Shown piece by piece: positions 26,160 through 34,474 of a DNA stretch of 64,000 nt (positions within the stretch are counted from its first letter, which is position 1; each line of letters opens with the position of its first letter). The notes below the pieces were generated by a model, which ran no database searches, was not told the origin of the DNA, and saw nothing but the letters and a program-made list of their open reading frames with translations. Position numbers and translations under genes: made by a program. The stretch is from Acidobacteriota bacterium (GTDB taxonomy: Bacteria > Acidobacteriota > Blastocatellia > Pyrinomonadales > Pyrinomonadaceae). Location: NCBI GenBank assembly GCA_003223935.1, contig QHXQ01000027.1:44366-108365 (forward strand), read 5' to 3'.

Positions 26160-27323
26160 ATGAAGAAGGTGGTGGCTCTCATTTTATGTATGCTGGCGCT
26201 CGGCGCTCGCTCTCAGCCCGTCATGGCTCAGGGTGCGAGCGGTCGGATGCCGCCGAACGAGCCGGGGAAATCGCATCGCCCCAAACCGGCGCACACTGAG
26301 ATCAAGCATCCGCCGCCCGCGCCCACTGCGCGAATCAACATTCGTACGCAATTGCCTAACTGCTATGTGCTCATCGACGGCCAAGCACCAGACACGACCG
26401 ATGCGCGCGGCCAGTTAACACTGTCCGGCCTCACGCCCGGACAGCACACGCTGACTGTGCGCAAGCCCGGCTATCACGACTACCAAGAGGTCATACGCTT
26501 GCAGCCGGGCGCAAACGACGTGGCTGTGAGCATGTTGGCCTATCCCGGTAATTTGAGTATTGCAACTAACGTTAGCGACGCGACGATTGTCGTCATCGGC
26601 AGCGGCACTTACAGTGAGGTCAGAAGGCTGGAGCTTGCGCCGGGCACTTATCAGGTGCGCGTCTTGAAGCTCGGCTACAATACGGTCGAGCGGAGTGTTG
26701 AGGTTAAACCGGGCGTCGCCACCAATCTCGCCTTGACGCTTGATCGTCTCTCGCTCGCGGAATTACAGACGCAAACCGAAACGACCTACAATAGTGGTAA
26801 CTACAGCGACACTATCACGCTCGGCCAACTCGTCCTTGAGAGCAACGCGACGCACTCGCGCACGCAACTGCTCGTCGGCTTGAGCCTCGTACACACGGGC
26901 GACTATAATGCCGCCGCTGCTTACATCGGCCGGGCGATTCAACTCGGCGAAACTCTGACGCTGCCCGTCAAACATTTTCACAAGCTGGGACACAGCGAGG
27001 GGCTATGCTCTGGCAATTTGACGTTGCGTAGGGGCAGCCTTGAGTTCCGCTCCGATGCGACGGCAACCGACAATTTCAGCGTGCCCCTCTCAAAGACATC
27101 CGATTTGCGCCTCGACTGGGATAAAGGCGGGCGCGTGCTCATCCAGATCGCATTGCCTAAAGGAAAGAAGGAAGCGCGCGTTCCGTACAGCTTCCACCCG
27201 GCGCAGGCCTTCCTGCGCCACAAGAATGAGAGCAAGCCGAGTTCGCCTACGTTGGTGGACTGCAACAACTGCCAATCGGTCGTGCAGCTACTTTATCAAC
27301 TCATTGCGCGGCTTGGTCAGTGA
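26160..27323 (+). CDS. Exported PEGA-repeat protein
   Basis: A 387-residue protein with signal peptide MKKVVALILCMLALGARS. Two PEGA-type beta modules follow: about residues 55-130 (CYVLIDGQAPDTTDARG, LTPGQHTLTVRKPGY) and 130-205 (LELAPGTYQVRVLKLGY). A short TPR-like region is at about 205-275 (YNSGNYSDTITLGQLVLES). The C-terminal part, about 285-370, is beta-rich and reads like a small PH-type fold, but this is not certain. The ATG at 26160 follows GAGGTGG, 73 bp after the FGE-fold gene. PEGA domains commonly bind cell-wall or surface components, so this may be the periplasmic end of the system. Confidence 0.8.
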   Translation: MKKVVALILCMLALGARSQPVMAQGASGRMPPNEPGKSHRPKPAHTEIKHPPPAPTARINIRTQLPNCYVLIDGQAPDTTDARGQLTLSGLTPGQHTLTVRKPGYHDYQEVIRLQPGANDVAVSMLAYPGNLSIATNVSDATIVVIGSGTYSEVRRLELAPGTYQVRVLKLGYNTVERSVEVKPGVATNLALTLDRLSLAELQTQTETTYNSGNYSDTITLGQLVLESNATHSRTQLLVGLSLVHTGDYNAAAAYIGRAIQLGETLTLPVKHFHKLGHSEGLCSGNLTLRRGSLEFRSDATATDNFSVPLSKTSDLRLDWDKGGRVLIQIALPKGKKEARVPYSFHPAQAFLRHKNESKPSSPTLVDCNNCQSVVQLLYQLIARLGQ

Positions 27324-27429
27324 GCCATGAGGGTGGCTGTGATCAGCGCCGCGTGTGCCTTGCGTGTAGCCGTCAGCCCATCGGTCGCGCGCTCCGTGTT
27401 GTCACGTTCCAGATGAATTGAGGTTAGCT

Positions 27430-29103
27430 ATGTCAGCCCAAAGCGAGGAACATCTCATTCGCGTCTATTGCCCCACACACAAAACGGCCCTGCCGCCGAT
27501 GCAAGCCGCCGCTTACATCTCGTGCCCGAACGGCCCGCACGCGCTGGCGCAGAATTTTCCGCACGATGATTTCTGGGAATACTGCTGCGATTGTCAGAGC
27601 TTCCGGCCATCTGAGATCAGACTGATGGGCAAGACGCAAGCGCGTTGTCTGGTCTGCGATCGGCAGGTCGCGCGCCGCTACTTGTGTAATCGTTGTCAAG
27701 TGATCAGCATCGAATCGGATGAGGTAGCCAGACGGCGTAAAGCTTACTCGATTAATGGGGTGGGCGTGATCGAGCCGTCGTGCCCGGCTTGCGGGCATCG
27801 CCCCGCTACGGCCGAAGTGCGCGCGCATCAGTGCGCGGACGTGGACGCATTGTTGTTGACGCCTCGTCTAACCTGTCCCTTTTGCGCCGAACCTACCAGA
27901 GTGGAGATACAACCGGAGGCGGCCGCTCCTGTCGTGCAAGCTTCAACGTATGCGGCTCAGACCGTGGCCGCCGAAACCGCGGCCGTCCAAGCAAAACCAC
28001 AGACGCAACCTTGCCCGCACTGCGGCGCAGCGATGCGTCTCAATCAACAATTTTGCGGCCAATGCGGGGGTGCGTTGAGCACGGCGGCGCAGCCCCAAGA
28101 GCCGCCTTTGCCGCCGCCGGTCGAACCGGATTGGGCGAGACACGAAGCCTCATCGTCATCGGCGGGACCGGAGGTTGCGCCGCAGGTGGTCGCGCCCGGC
28201 GCATCCAGTGGTCGCGGCGCGGCAGTGGCCGTCGTCGCCGGCATCATCGGCCTGTTGGTGCTGGTCGGCATCGCTGTCAGCGTGTCTCACTCATCCAACA
28301 GTAACAGCAGCTACGCGGCCGAGACCACCGAGGGCAAACTAACGAACGCCATCGCGCAGAACAATCTCATCACTCCGTCGGGCGCGAGCGCCTACGACTA
28401 CTACCAGCAACTCAAGCGTGAGGGCGCGAGCACATCGAAGCTGACCGGGTACACCGAGCAGCTACTGCCGAAACTCACCGACCGACCGCAAAGTTTGCTA
28501 AACAATCTCTACGAGCCGGGCGGCACGGATGGTGACATCAGTGATTGGCAAGAGGCCGCTAAACTCTTGGCTTGGGCCAGCGAGTTGAAACCAAACGACA
28601 CGACGCTAGCGGCGCAAGCTATGTATTGCGCCGGTCGCGTCGCTTTTCTAAGCAAGAGCTATGATGAAGCCCTGCGCAAGTTGCAAAGCGCCCGCGATCT
28701 GGATCGATCATGGCCCGTTCCGCTTAACAATCTCGGGCTGGTCTATAGTGATATGAAGCAGTACGACACGGCTCGTACTTACTTCAACGAAGCGGTCAAG
28801 CTCGATCCTCAATGGGCCGTGCCCTACAACAATCTCGGCAGCTCGTACATGCGAAGTAACGATCTCACGACAGCGGTGGGGTATTACAACGAAGCCGTCC
28901 AGCATGCGCCGCGTTGGGGTCGGCCGCACGCATGGCTCGGCGACATTGCGATGAAGCAGAACAATTACCAACGCGCCGCCGATGAGTATAAGGCGGCGCT
29001 CGATCTCATCCCGCCCGGCACGCCCGGTTGGGACCTCGGTAAGATGCAACAGAAATATGAGGAGGCGCTCGCCAAAGCGCAGCAAGGCGGTTACAGCCAT
29101 TGA
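27430..29103 (+). CDS. Zinc-ribbon / TM / TPR protein
   Basis: A 557-residue protein. Residues 1-155 are homologous to the N-terminus of the protein at 24137, with the same Cys pairs in the same order (YCPTHK, CCDC, CLVC, CNRC, CPAC, CPFC). A further zinc ribbon (CPHCGAAM...CGQCGGAL) lies at about 194-218, a Pro-rich linker and a TM helix (about 265-285) follow, and then TPR repeats (about 380-545; WPVPLNNLGLVYSDMKQYD, WAVPYNNLGSSYMRSNDL). The ATG at 27430 has AGG 6 bp upstream. The zinc-ribbon end should be cytosolic and the TPR end extracytosolic. It appears to be the last gene of the NTPase cluster. Confidence 0.85.
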   Translation: MSAQSEEHLIRVYCPTHKTALPPMQAAAYISCPNGPHALAQNFPHDDFWEYCCDCQSFRPSEIRLMGKTQARCLVCDRQVARRYLCNRCQVISIESDEVARRRKAYSINGVGVIEPSCPACGHRPATAEVRAHQCADVDALLLTPRLTCPFCAEPTRVEIQPEAAAPVVQASTYAAQTVAAETAAVQAKPQTQPCPHCGAAMRLNQQFCGQCGGALSTAAQPQEPPLPPPVEPDWARHEASSSSAGPEVAPQVVAPGASSGRGAAVAVVAGIIGLLVLVGIAVSVSHSSNSNSSYAAETTEGKLTNAIAQNNLITPSGASAYDYYQQLKREGASTSKLTGYTEQLLPKLTDRPQSLLNNLYEPGGTDGDISDWQEAAKLLAWASELKPNDTTLAAQAMYCAGRVAFLSKSYDEALRKLQSARDLDRSWPVPLNNLGLVYSDMKQYDTARTYFNEAVKLDPQWAVPYNNLGSSYMRSNDLTTAVGYYNEAVQHAPRWGRPHAWLGDIAMKQNNYQRAADEYKAALDLIPPGTPGWDLGKMQQKYEEALAKAQQGGYSH

Positions 29104-29163
29104 AGCCGTCGCCGTGCGAGCGAAGCATTTCTAGCTAACGCCGCCCGCGCGCGCCGCGAGTTT

Positions 29164-30918
29164 ATGCGCAGACGTTATCTCATCTATCTGGCCGCGGCGC
29201 TGTGGCTGGCGGCAGCCTGTCTAGCAGGCGCGCTTTGGCTGCAACGCACGCGCGAACATATCTGGCCGCTCGGCGGCATGTCGCGCCTACAGCGCTGCAC
29301 CGGCCATTACGATCTGGCTGTGCGCAACGGGCTGGTGCTTGACGGGCTGGGGCACGAGCCGCTGCGGGCCGACATCGGCGTGCGCGATGGGCGTATTGCC
29401 TGCGTCGGCATCATGGAAGCGGCCGAGGCACAACAAGTAATTGATGCTGCCGGGCAGATCGTTGCGCCCGGCTTCATTGACGTACATACACACATTGAGA
29501 AGAACCTGCCCAATGGCGCTGCGCCCTTCCTCGCGCCCAACTTCGCGCGCCAAGGCGTGACTACGATCATCACGGGCAACTGCGGGCGCTCTGTGCCGTC
29601 GCTCGCGCCCATGTTCGAGCAACTGGACAGAAACGGCGCGCAGGTCAATGTCGCCAGTCTCATCGGCCACAACACGGTGCGCCGGCAAGTGATGGGCGCA
29701 GCCGCGCGCGCGCCGACGCCGCAGGAGTTAGCGGCGATGGAGCAATTGATCGCGCGCGCGATGAGCGCAGGCGCGTTGGGCTTATCAACCGGTCTCGTCT
29801 ATGCGCCGGGCATGTACGCGCGCCGCGACGAACTGATCGCGCTGACGCGCGTCGCAGCCGCGCAACGCGGACTCTATGTCACGCACCTGCGCGATGAAGG
29901 CGCGCAAGGCATGGCTGCGATCCAAGAGGCTCTCGCCATCGGCGCAGCCGCCAATGCGCCCGTGCATATCTCGCACTTCAAAGCGCAGGGGCGCGGCCAG
30001 TGGGGCACGGCGGCTGCGCGGCTCGCGCTCGTTGACGAAGCGCGCCGCAAACAGATGCACGTCTCCATAGATCAGTATCCTTACACGGCGTCGAGCACAG
30101 GCCTCGAAGTGCTGTTGCCTGCGGGCGGCGAGAGCGAGAGCAGTGCGCAACTCAGACAGAGCTTGCGCAACCCACAGATGCGCGCGCGCCTGCGCGCCGC
30201 CATGCTCGCGCAACTGCAAGCCGACGGCTGGCCCGATTACTCGTTCGCGCGGGTCGCTTATTGCCCCTCCAATCTCGCGTTCAACGGCCTGAGCATCAAT
30301 CAAATCGCCGACCGGCGGCTCACACGCCCCGCCGCCCCGCCGCACGTGACGTCCGCCGCGCTCAAAGAGAGAGCAACCCGAACCGACGAGGCACAAACGC
30401 CGCTTGCATCTGAGCGTGCGCTCACAGAGGCAGAGCGTCAGGCCGACGTGATTCTGGATTTACTCGCTGAAGGCGGCGCGCAGATGATCTACTTCGACAT
30501 GGATGAGTCGGATGTGGCCGCGATCATGAAACACGACGACACGATGTTCGGCTCCGACAGCGGCGTGCGCTTAGAGAACGCGCCGGCCATTCCGCACCCG
30601 CGCGGCCTGGGCACGTTCCCCCGCGTGCTCGCACGCTACGTGCGCGAACAGCAGACGCTGTCGTTACCCGATGCGGTGCGGCGCATGACATCGCTGCCAG
30701 CGCAAACTTTCGGCTTGGGCCAACGCGGGCAGATCAGCGCAGGCTACTGGGCTGATCTAGTCATCTTCGACGCCCAACACGTCGCCGATCAGGCCACTTA
30801 CGAGCAGCCGCTCGCGCCGCCGCGCGGCATCGCCTACACTATCGTTAGTGGCGTTGTCGTGCTTGAGCGCGGGCAATTGACGACAGCCACGCCCGGGCGC
30901 GCGCTCCGGCATCAATAA
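29164..30918 (+). CDS. Membrane-anchored N-acyl-D-amino-acid deacylase-like amidohydrolase
   Basis: A 584-residue protein with an N-terminal hydrophobic anchor (IYLAAALWLAAACLAGALWL). The amidohydrolase-superfamily domain has the HxH pair in APGFIDVHTHIEKN, TGNCGRSVPS with the bridging Cys typical of D-aminoacylases, THLRDEG, HISHFKAQG, and a late metal Asp in MFGSDSGV. These match enzymes that cleave N-acyl-D-amino acids or dipeptides. Substrate is not determined. No terminator separates it from the zinc-ribbon/TPR gene 60 bp upstream, but its content fits better with the amino-acid genes that follow. Confidence 0.85.
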   Translation: MRRRYLIYLAAALWLAAACLAGALWLQRTREHIWPLGGMSRLQRCTGHYDLAVRNGLVLDGLGHEPLRADIGVRDGRIACVGIMEAAEAQQVIDAAGQIVAPGFIDVHTHIEKNLPNGAAPFLAPNFARQGVTTIITGNCGRSVPSLAPMFEQLDRNGAQVNVASLIGHNTVRRQVMGAAARAPTPQELAAMEQLIARAMSAGALGLSTGLVYAPGMYARRDELIALTRVAAAQRGLYVTHLRDEGAQGMAAIQEALAIGAAANAPVHISHFKAQGRGQWGTAAARLALVDEARRKQMHVSIDQYPYTASSTGLEVLLPAGGESESSAQLRQSLRNPQMRARLRAAMLAQLQADGWPDYSFARVAYCPSNLAFNGLSINQIADRRLTRPAAPPHVTSAALKERATRTDEAQTPLASERALTEAERQADVILDLLAEGGAQMIYFDMDESDVAAIMKHDDTMFGSDSGVRLENAPAIPHPRGLGTFPRVLARYVREQQTLSLPDAVRRMTSLPAQTFGLGQRGQISAGYWADLVIFDAQHVADQATYEQPLAPPRGIAYTIVSGVVVLERGQLTTATPGRALRHQ

Positions 30919-31051
30919 ACTTCGCATGATTCCGCCGCCCCGCAAAGCCTGCTAGTATAACCAGCCTACTACAACGTGAAAGACCTTCGGTTGACCTACG
31001 CGAGAACAGCTTTGTTCGGAAGATCATCAAGTCCTTGAAGGGAGGCTGAAG

Positions 31052-32563
31052 ATGAAGAGGCAACATCACAAACGGCCGCGCCGCGTTCTTGCTCGTGGAG
31101 ATCATCTGCGCGGGCCGCGAGCGGGCGCGTTAAGATTTATCGCGCTCAATCTTTTGCTCTTCGTTTTGCCCTTCAATGCTGCGCGCACGCAGACCGAGGT
31201 GACGCTTGCGCCGGAGGTGCGCGAGTTCGTCAGCGTGGATGCGCCGACGGTCGCATTGACGCATGCGCGTGTGATTGACGGCACGGGCAGCGCGCCCAAG
31301 CTCGATCAGACGCTCATCATCGCGCGCGGGCAGATTCAACAGTTGGGGCCGAGCGCGAGCGTGCAGTTGCCGACGGACGCGCGGGTCATAGACTTGCAAG
31401 GCAAGACGGTGCTCCCCGGTCTGGTGTTGCTGCACGAACACATGTTCTACCCGACGGGGCGGCTCGCGCTGTTCAATGAGATGGGTTGGAGTTTTCCGCG
31501 CCTGTATCTCGCGTGCGGCGTCACTTCTTTGCGCACGACGGGCAGCGTCGAGCCTTACACCGATCTGAACATCAAGCGCTTGATTGATACGGGCAAAGCG
31601 CCGGGGCCGAAGCTGCACGTGACGGGGCCGTACCTTGACGGCGGCGGCACTTTCGCCACGCAGTTTCACGTCCTCACAGGCCCTGAAGATGCGCGCCGCA
31701 TGGTCGAACTGTGGGCAAGCGAAGGCGCGACTTCGTTCAAAGCTTACATGTACATCACGCGCGCGGAACTCGCGGCGGCTGTTGCTGCGACGCACGAACG
31801 CAAGTTGAAGATCACGGGCCATCTCTGTGCCGTCGGCTTCCGCGAGGCGGCGGCGCTGGGCATTGATAACTTGGAGCACGGCATCGTCGTAGACACGGAG
31901 TTTGTGCCCGGCAAGAAGCCTGACGTGTGTCCCGCGCAGAACGATACGGTTGCGAATCTGACGAAGCTCGACATTGAGAGCGCGCCCGTGCAGGAGATGA
32001 TCCGCGATCTGGTCGCCCGGCACGTGGCGGTTACGTCAACGCTACCCGTCTTTGAGGCGTTCGTGCCGGGTCGGCCGCCGCTCCAACAGCGCGTGCTCGA
32101 TGCGATGACGGCCGATGCGCGGACGCAATATCTCGTCGCGCGCACGCGCGCCGCCGAGCGCAAAGATTCGCCTTGGGCGGTCGCGTTTCAGAAGGAGTTA
32201 CAATTCGAGCGCGACTTCGCACGCGCAGGCGGCTTGTTGCTCGCGGGCACAGACCCGACAGGCAACGGCGGTGTGCTCGCAGGCTTCGGCAGTCAACGCG
32301 AGGTCGAACTACTCGTCGAAGCGGGCTTCACGCCGCTCGAAGCGATCCATATTGCAACCGCGAACGGCGCAGAGTTTTTAGGCGAGTCTGCGAGCGTCGG
32401 CACAATCGCCGCAGGCAAGCAGGCCGATCTGATCGTCGTGCAAGGCGATCCGGCTGCGAACATCAACGACATCGAAAAAGTTGAACTCGTCTTCAAAGAC
32501 GGCATCGGCTACAACTCCGCCAAGTTGATCGAATCTGTGCGCGGCTCGGTCGGCTGGCGTTGA
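31052..32563 (+). CDS. Exported amidohydrolase (imidazolonepropionase-like group)
   Basis: A 503-residue protein with a basic, long signal peptide (hydrophobic part FIALNLLLFVLPF). The metal site reads LHEHMFYP (HxH), a Lys in TSFKAYMYI that may be the carbamylated bridge, ITGHLCAVGF, NLEHGIVVD and LLAGTDPTGNG. The C-terminal ADLIVVQGDPAANI is typical of the superfamily. It probably hydrolyses a cyclic amide or peptide in the periplasm; prolidase-like activity is possible. AGGGAGG precedes the ATG. Confidence 0.85.
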   Translation: MKRQHHKRPRRVLARGDHLRGPRAGALRFIALNLLLFVLPFNAARTQTEVTLAPEVREFVSVDAPTVALTHARVIDGTGSAPKLDQTLIIARGQIQQLGPSASVQLPTDARVIDLQGKTVLPGLVLLHEHMFYPTGRLALFNEMGWSFPRLYLACGVTSLRTTGSVEPYTDLNIKRLIDTGKAPGPKLHVTGPYLDGGGTFATQFHVLTGPEDARRMVELWASEGATSFKAYMYITRAELAAAVAATHERKLKITGHLCAVGFREAAALGIDNLEHGIVVDTEFVPGKKPDVCPAQNDTVANLTKLDIESAPVQEMIRDLVARHVAVTSTLPVFEAFVPGRPPLQQRVLDAMTADARTQYLVARTRAAERKDSPWAVAFQKELQFERDFARAGGLLLAGTDPTGNGGVLAGFGSQREVELLVEAGFTPLEAIHIATANGAEFLGESASVGTIAAGKQADLIVVQGDPAANINDIEKVELVFKDGIGYNSAKLIESVRGSVGWR

Positions 32564-32614
32564 AGATGTCTGCGACATATATGGCGACAACTTGACCGGC
32601 AACAGCGAAGCATC

Positions 32615-33418
32615 ATGTTCAAGTCTCTGTTCCCCGATCATAAACCGATCATCGGCATGATTCACGTCGGCGCGCTGCCGGGCACGCCGGCCAGCACGCA
32701 GCGTGTGAGCGAACTCGTTGTGCAAGCGACGCGCGAGGCGGAGCTTTATCGCGCGGGCGGCGTGGATGCCGTCATGATCGAGAACATGCACGATGTGCCG
32801 TACCTGCGCAGTGCGGTCGGGCCTGAGATCGTGGCGGCGATGGCGGTCATCGGCCAAGCAGTGAAAGCGGAGAGCGCGTTGCCGTGTGGGGTGCAGATTC
32901 TCGCGGGCGCGAACTTGGCCGCAATGGCGGTCGCGCATGCGGCCGGTCTCGATCTGATTCGCGTCGAAGGTTACGTCTTCGCGCACATCGCGGATGAAGG
33001 TTGGATCGAGTCTTCGGCGGCAGAGTTGTTGCGCTATCGCAAGTTGATCGGCGCGGAGCAGGTGCAAGTCTGGGCCGACGTGAAGAAGAAACATTCGTCG
33101 CATGCCGTCACGACGGATGTTAGTCTCGGCGCGACGGCTGCGGCCGTCGAGTTCATGCGCGGCGATGCGGTCATCGTCAGTGGCAGCGAGACCGGCATGC
33201 CGCCAAGCCTCGCAGACGTGCGCGAGGCCAAAGCGCACTGTCGTCTGCCCGTCATCCTCGGCTCCGGCGTGACGGCCGACAACATCGCCAGTTTCTACGG
33301 GGCGGCCGACGGCTTCATCATCGGCTCAAATTTCAAAACCGATGGACACTGGGCCAAGGCTGTGGACGCGCGGCGCGTTGAGCAACTGATGAAGATCGTT
33401 AATAAGCTCCGAACGTAA
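32615..33418 (+). CDS. BtpA/SgcQ family protein
   Basis: A 267-residue TIM-barrel-type protein. Diagnostic stretches are PIIGMIHVGALPGTP at the N-terminus, DAVMIENMHDVPY, GVQILAGANLAAMAVAHA, VWADVKKKHSSHA, and GSGVTADNI with DGFIIGSNFKTDG at the C-terminus. The family includes BtpA, needed for photosystem I stability in cyanobacteria, and SgcQ of a sugar cluster. Its reaction is not established. Here it stands in an amino-acid-catabolism-like group, so a catabolic role is more likely than photosynthesis. Confidence 0.88.
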   Translation: MFKSLFPDHKPIIGMIHVGALPGTPASTQRVSELVVQATREAELYRAGGVDAVMIENMHDVPYLRSAVGPEIVAAMAVIGQAVKAESALPCGVQILAGANLAAMAVAHAAGLDLIRVEGYVFAHIADEGWIESSAAELLRYRKLIGAEQVQVWADVKKKHSSHAVTTDVSLGATAAAVEFMRGDAVIVSGSETGMPPSLADVREAKAHCRLPVILGSGVTADNIASFYGAADGFIIGSNFKTDGHWAKAVDARRVEQLMKIVNKLRT

Positions 33419-33446
33419 TCTCGGATTTGAAATTTTGGACTTGAGC
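33419..33446. repeat. Short 7-bp-phased intergenic element
   Basis: The gap between the BtpA-like and cyclodeaminase-like genes contains ATTTGAA, ATTTTGG and ACTTGAG in tandem. It resembles the elements before modB and before clpP. Confidence 0.35.
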
Positions 33447-33454
33447 TTAGCAAC

Positions 33455-34441
33455 ATGAAGCTGCTCATTCTCACTCACACAGAGATCGAACAACTGCTAC
33501 CGATGCGTGCGTGCATCGAGGTCATGGCGGAGGCGTTGACCGCGCTCGCGCGCGGCGACGTGCATCAGCCGCAGCGCATGATCGTCCGACCGCCGGCCGC
33601 GGCCGGGCTGATGGCGTTGATGCCGGTTCATCGCTCCGGCTCGACAGCAGCTTATGGACTGAAAGCCATCTGCGTCTTTCCCGATAATCCGGCGCGCGGA
33701 CTGGACGCGCATCAAGGCGGCGTGCTGCTCTTCGACGGTGAGACAGGCGAACTGCTTGCGCTCATGAACGCTTCGGCGATCACAGCCATACGCACGGCGG
33801 CCACGTCCGGCGTCGCCACGCGCCTGCTTGCGCGCACAGACGCGCACGAGTTGGCCATCATCGGCGCGGGCGTGCAAGCGCGCACGCATCTGGCGGCGCT
33901 GGCTTGCGTGCGTGCGATCAGACGCGCGCGCGTCGTCAGTCGCAACAGCGAACATGCGCGACAACTTGTCGCAGAGATGCAGCCGCAGTTCTCGTTTCCG
34001 GTCGAAGCGGTTGCGAGCGTGGAAGCAGCCGTGCGCGACGCGGACTTGATCGTGACGGCGACGAGCGCGCGCGAACCTGTGCTGCGCCACGAATGGATCG
34101 CTGCGGGCGCGCACATCAATGCGGTCGGGACTTATTCGCCTGCGGCGCGCGAGATTGACAGCGCGACGATGGCTGCGGCGAGTCTGTTCGTTGATCGGCG
34201 TGAGGCGACAATGATTGAAGCGGGCGATTATGTGTTGGCGTTGGCTGAAGGCGCGATCACGTCTGAGCACATTCGCGCCGAGATCGGTGAAGTGTTGACG
34301 GGCGCGCAGCAGGGGCGCACTTCGGCGGCTGAGATCACGCTGTTCAAGTCGCTCGGCTTGGCGGTCGAAGATTTGGCGGTGGCGGAATATCTCTACAACC
34401 AAGCGCGGGCGCAAGGAGCAGGGACGTGGGTTGAGTTTTGA
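33455..34441 (+). CDS. Ornithine cyclodeaminase / mu-crystallin family enzyme
   Basis: A 328-residue NAD(P)-dependent protein. The dimer-forming N-terminal part (LLPMRACIEVMAEALTAL) leads to KAICVFPDNPARGL, LLFDGETGELLALMNAS and AIRTAATSGVATRLLA, then the Rossmann glycine motif ELAIIGAGVQARTHLAAL. Members convert ornithine to proline or reduce cyclic imino acids or alanine/ketimine substrates. The specific reaction cannot be read here. It is 36 bp after the BtpA-like gene and 33 bp before a flavoenzyme, so the three are probably one transcript. Confidence 0.88.
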   Translation: MKLLILTHTEIEQLLPMRACIEVMAEALTALARGDVHQPQRMIVRPPAAAGLMALMPVHRSGSTAAYGLKAICVFPDNPARGLDAHQGGVLLFDGETGELLALMNASAITAIRTAATSGVATRLLARTDAHELAIIGAGVQARTHLAALACVRAIRRARVVSRNSEHARQLVAEMQPQFSFPVEAVASVEAAVRDADLIVTATSAREPVLRHEWIAAGAHINAVGTYSPAAREIDSATMAAASLFVDRREATMIEAGDYVLALAEGAITSEHIRAEIGEVLTGAQQGRTSAAEITLFKSLGLAVEDLAVAEYLYNQARAQGAGTWVEF

Positions 34442-34474
34442 TGAGTGCGACAAGCTTGATGGGCCCAACATACG

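Noticed and set aside
32615..33418. Evidence for photosynthesis from the BtpA-like gene
   Set aside because: BtpA/SgcQ proteins are widespread in non-phototrophs and no photosynthesis gene is in the window.
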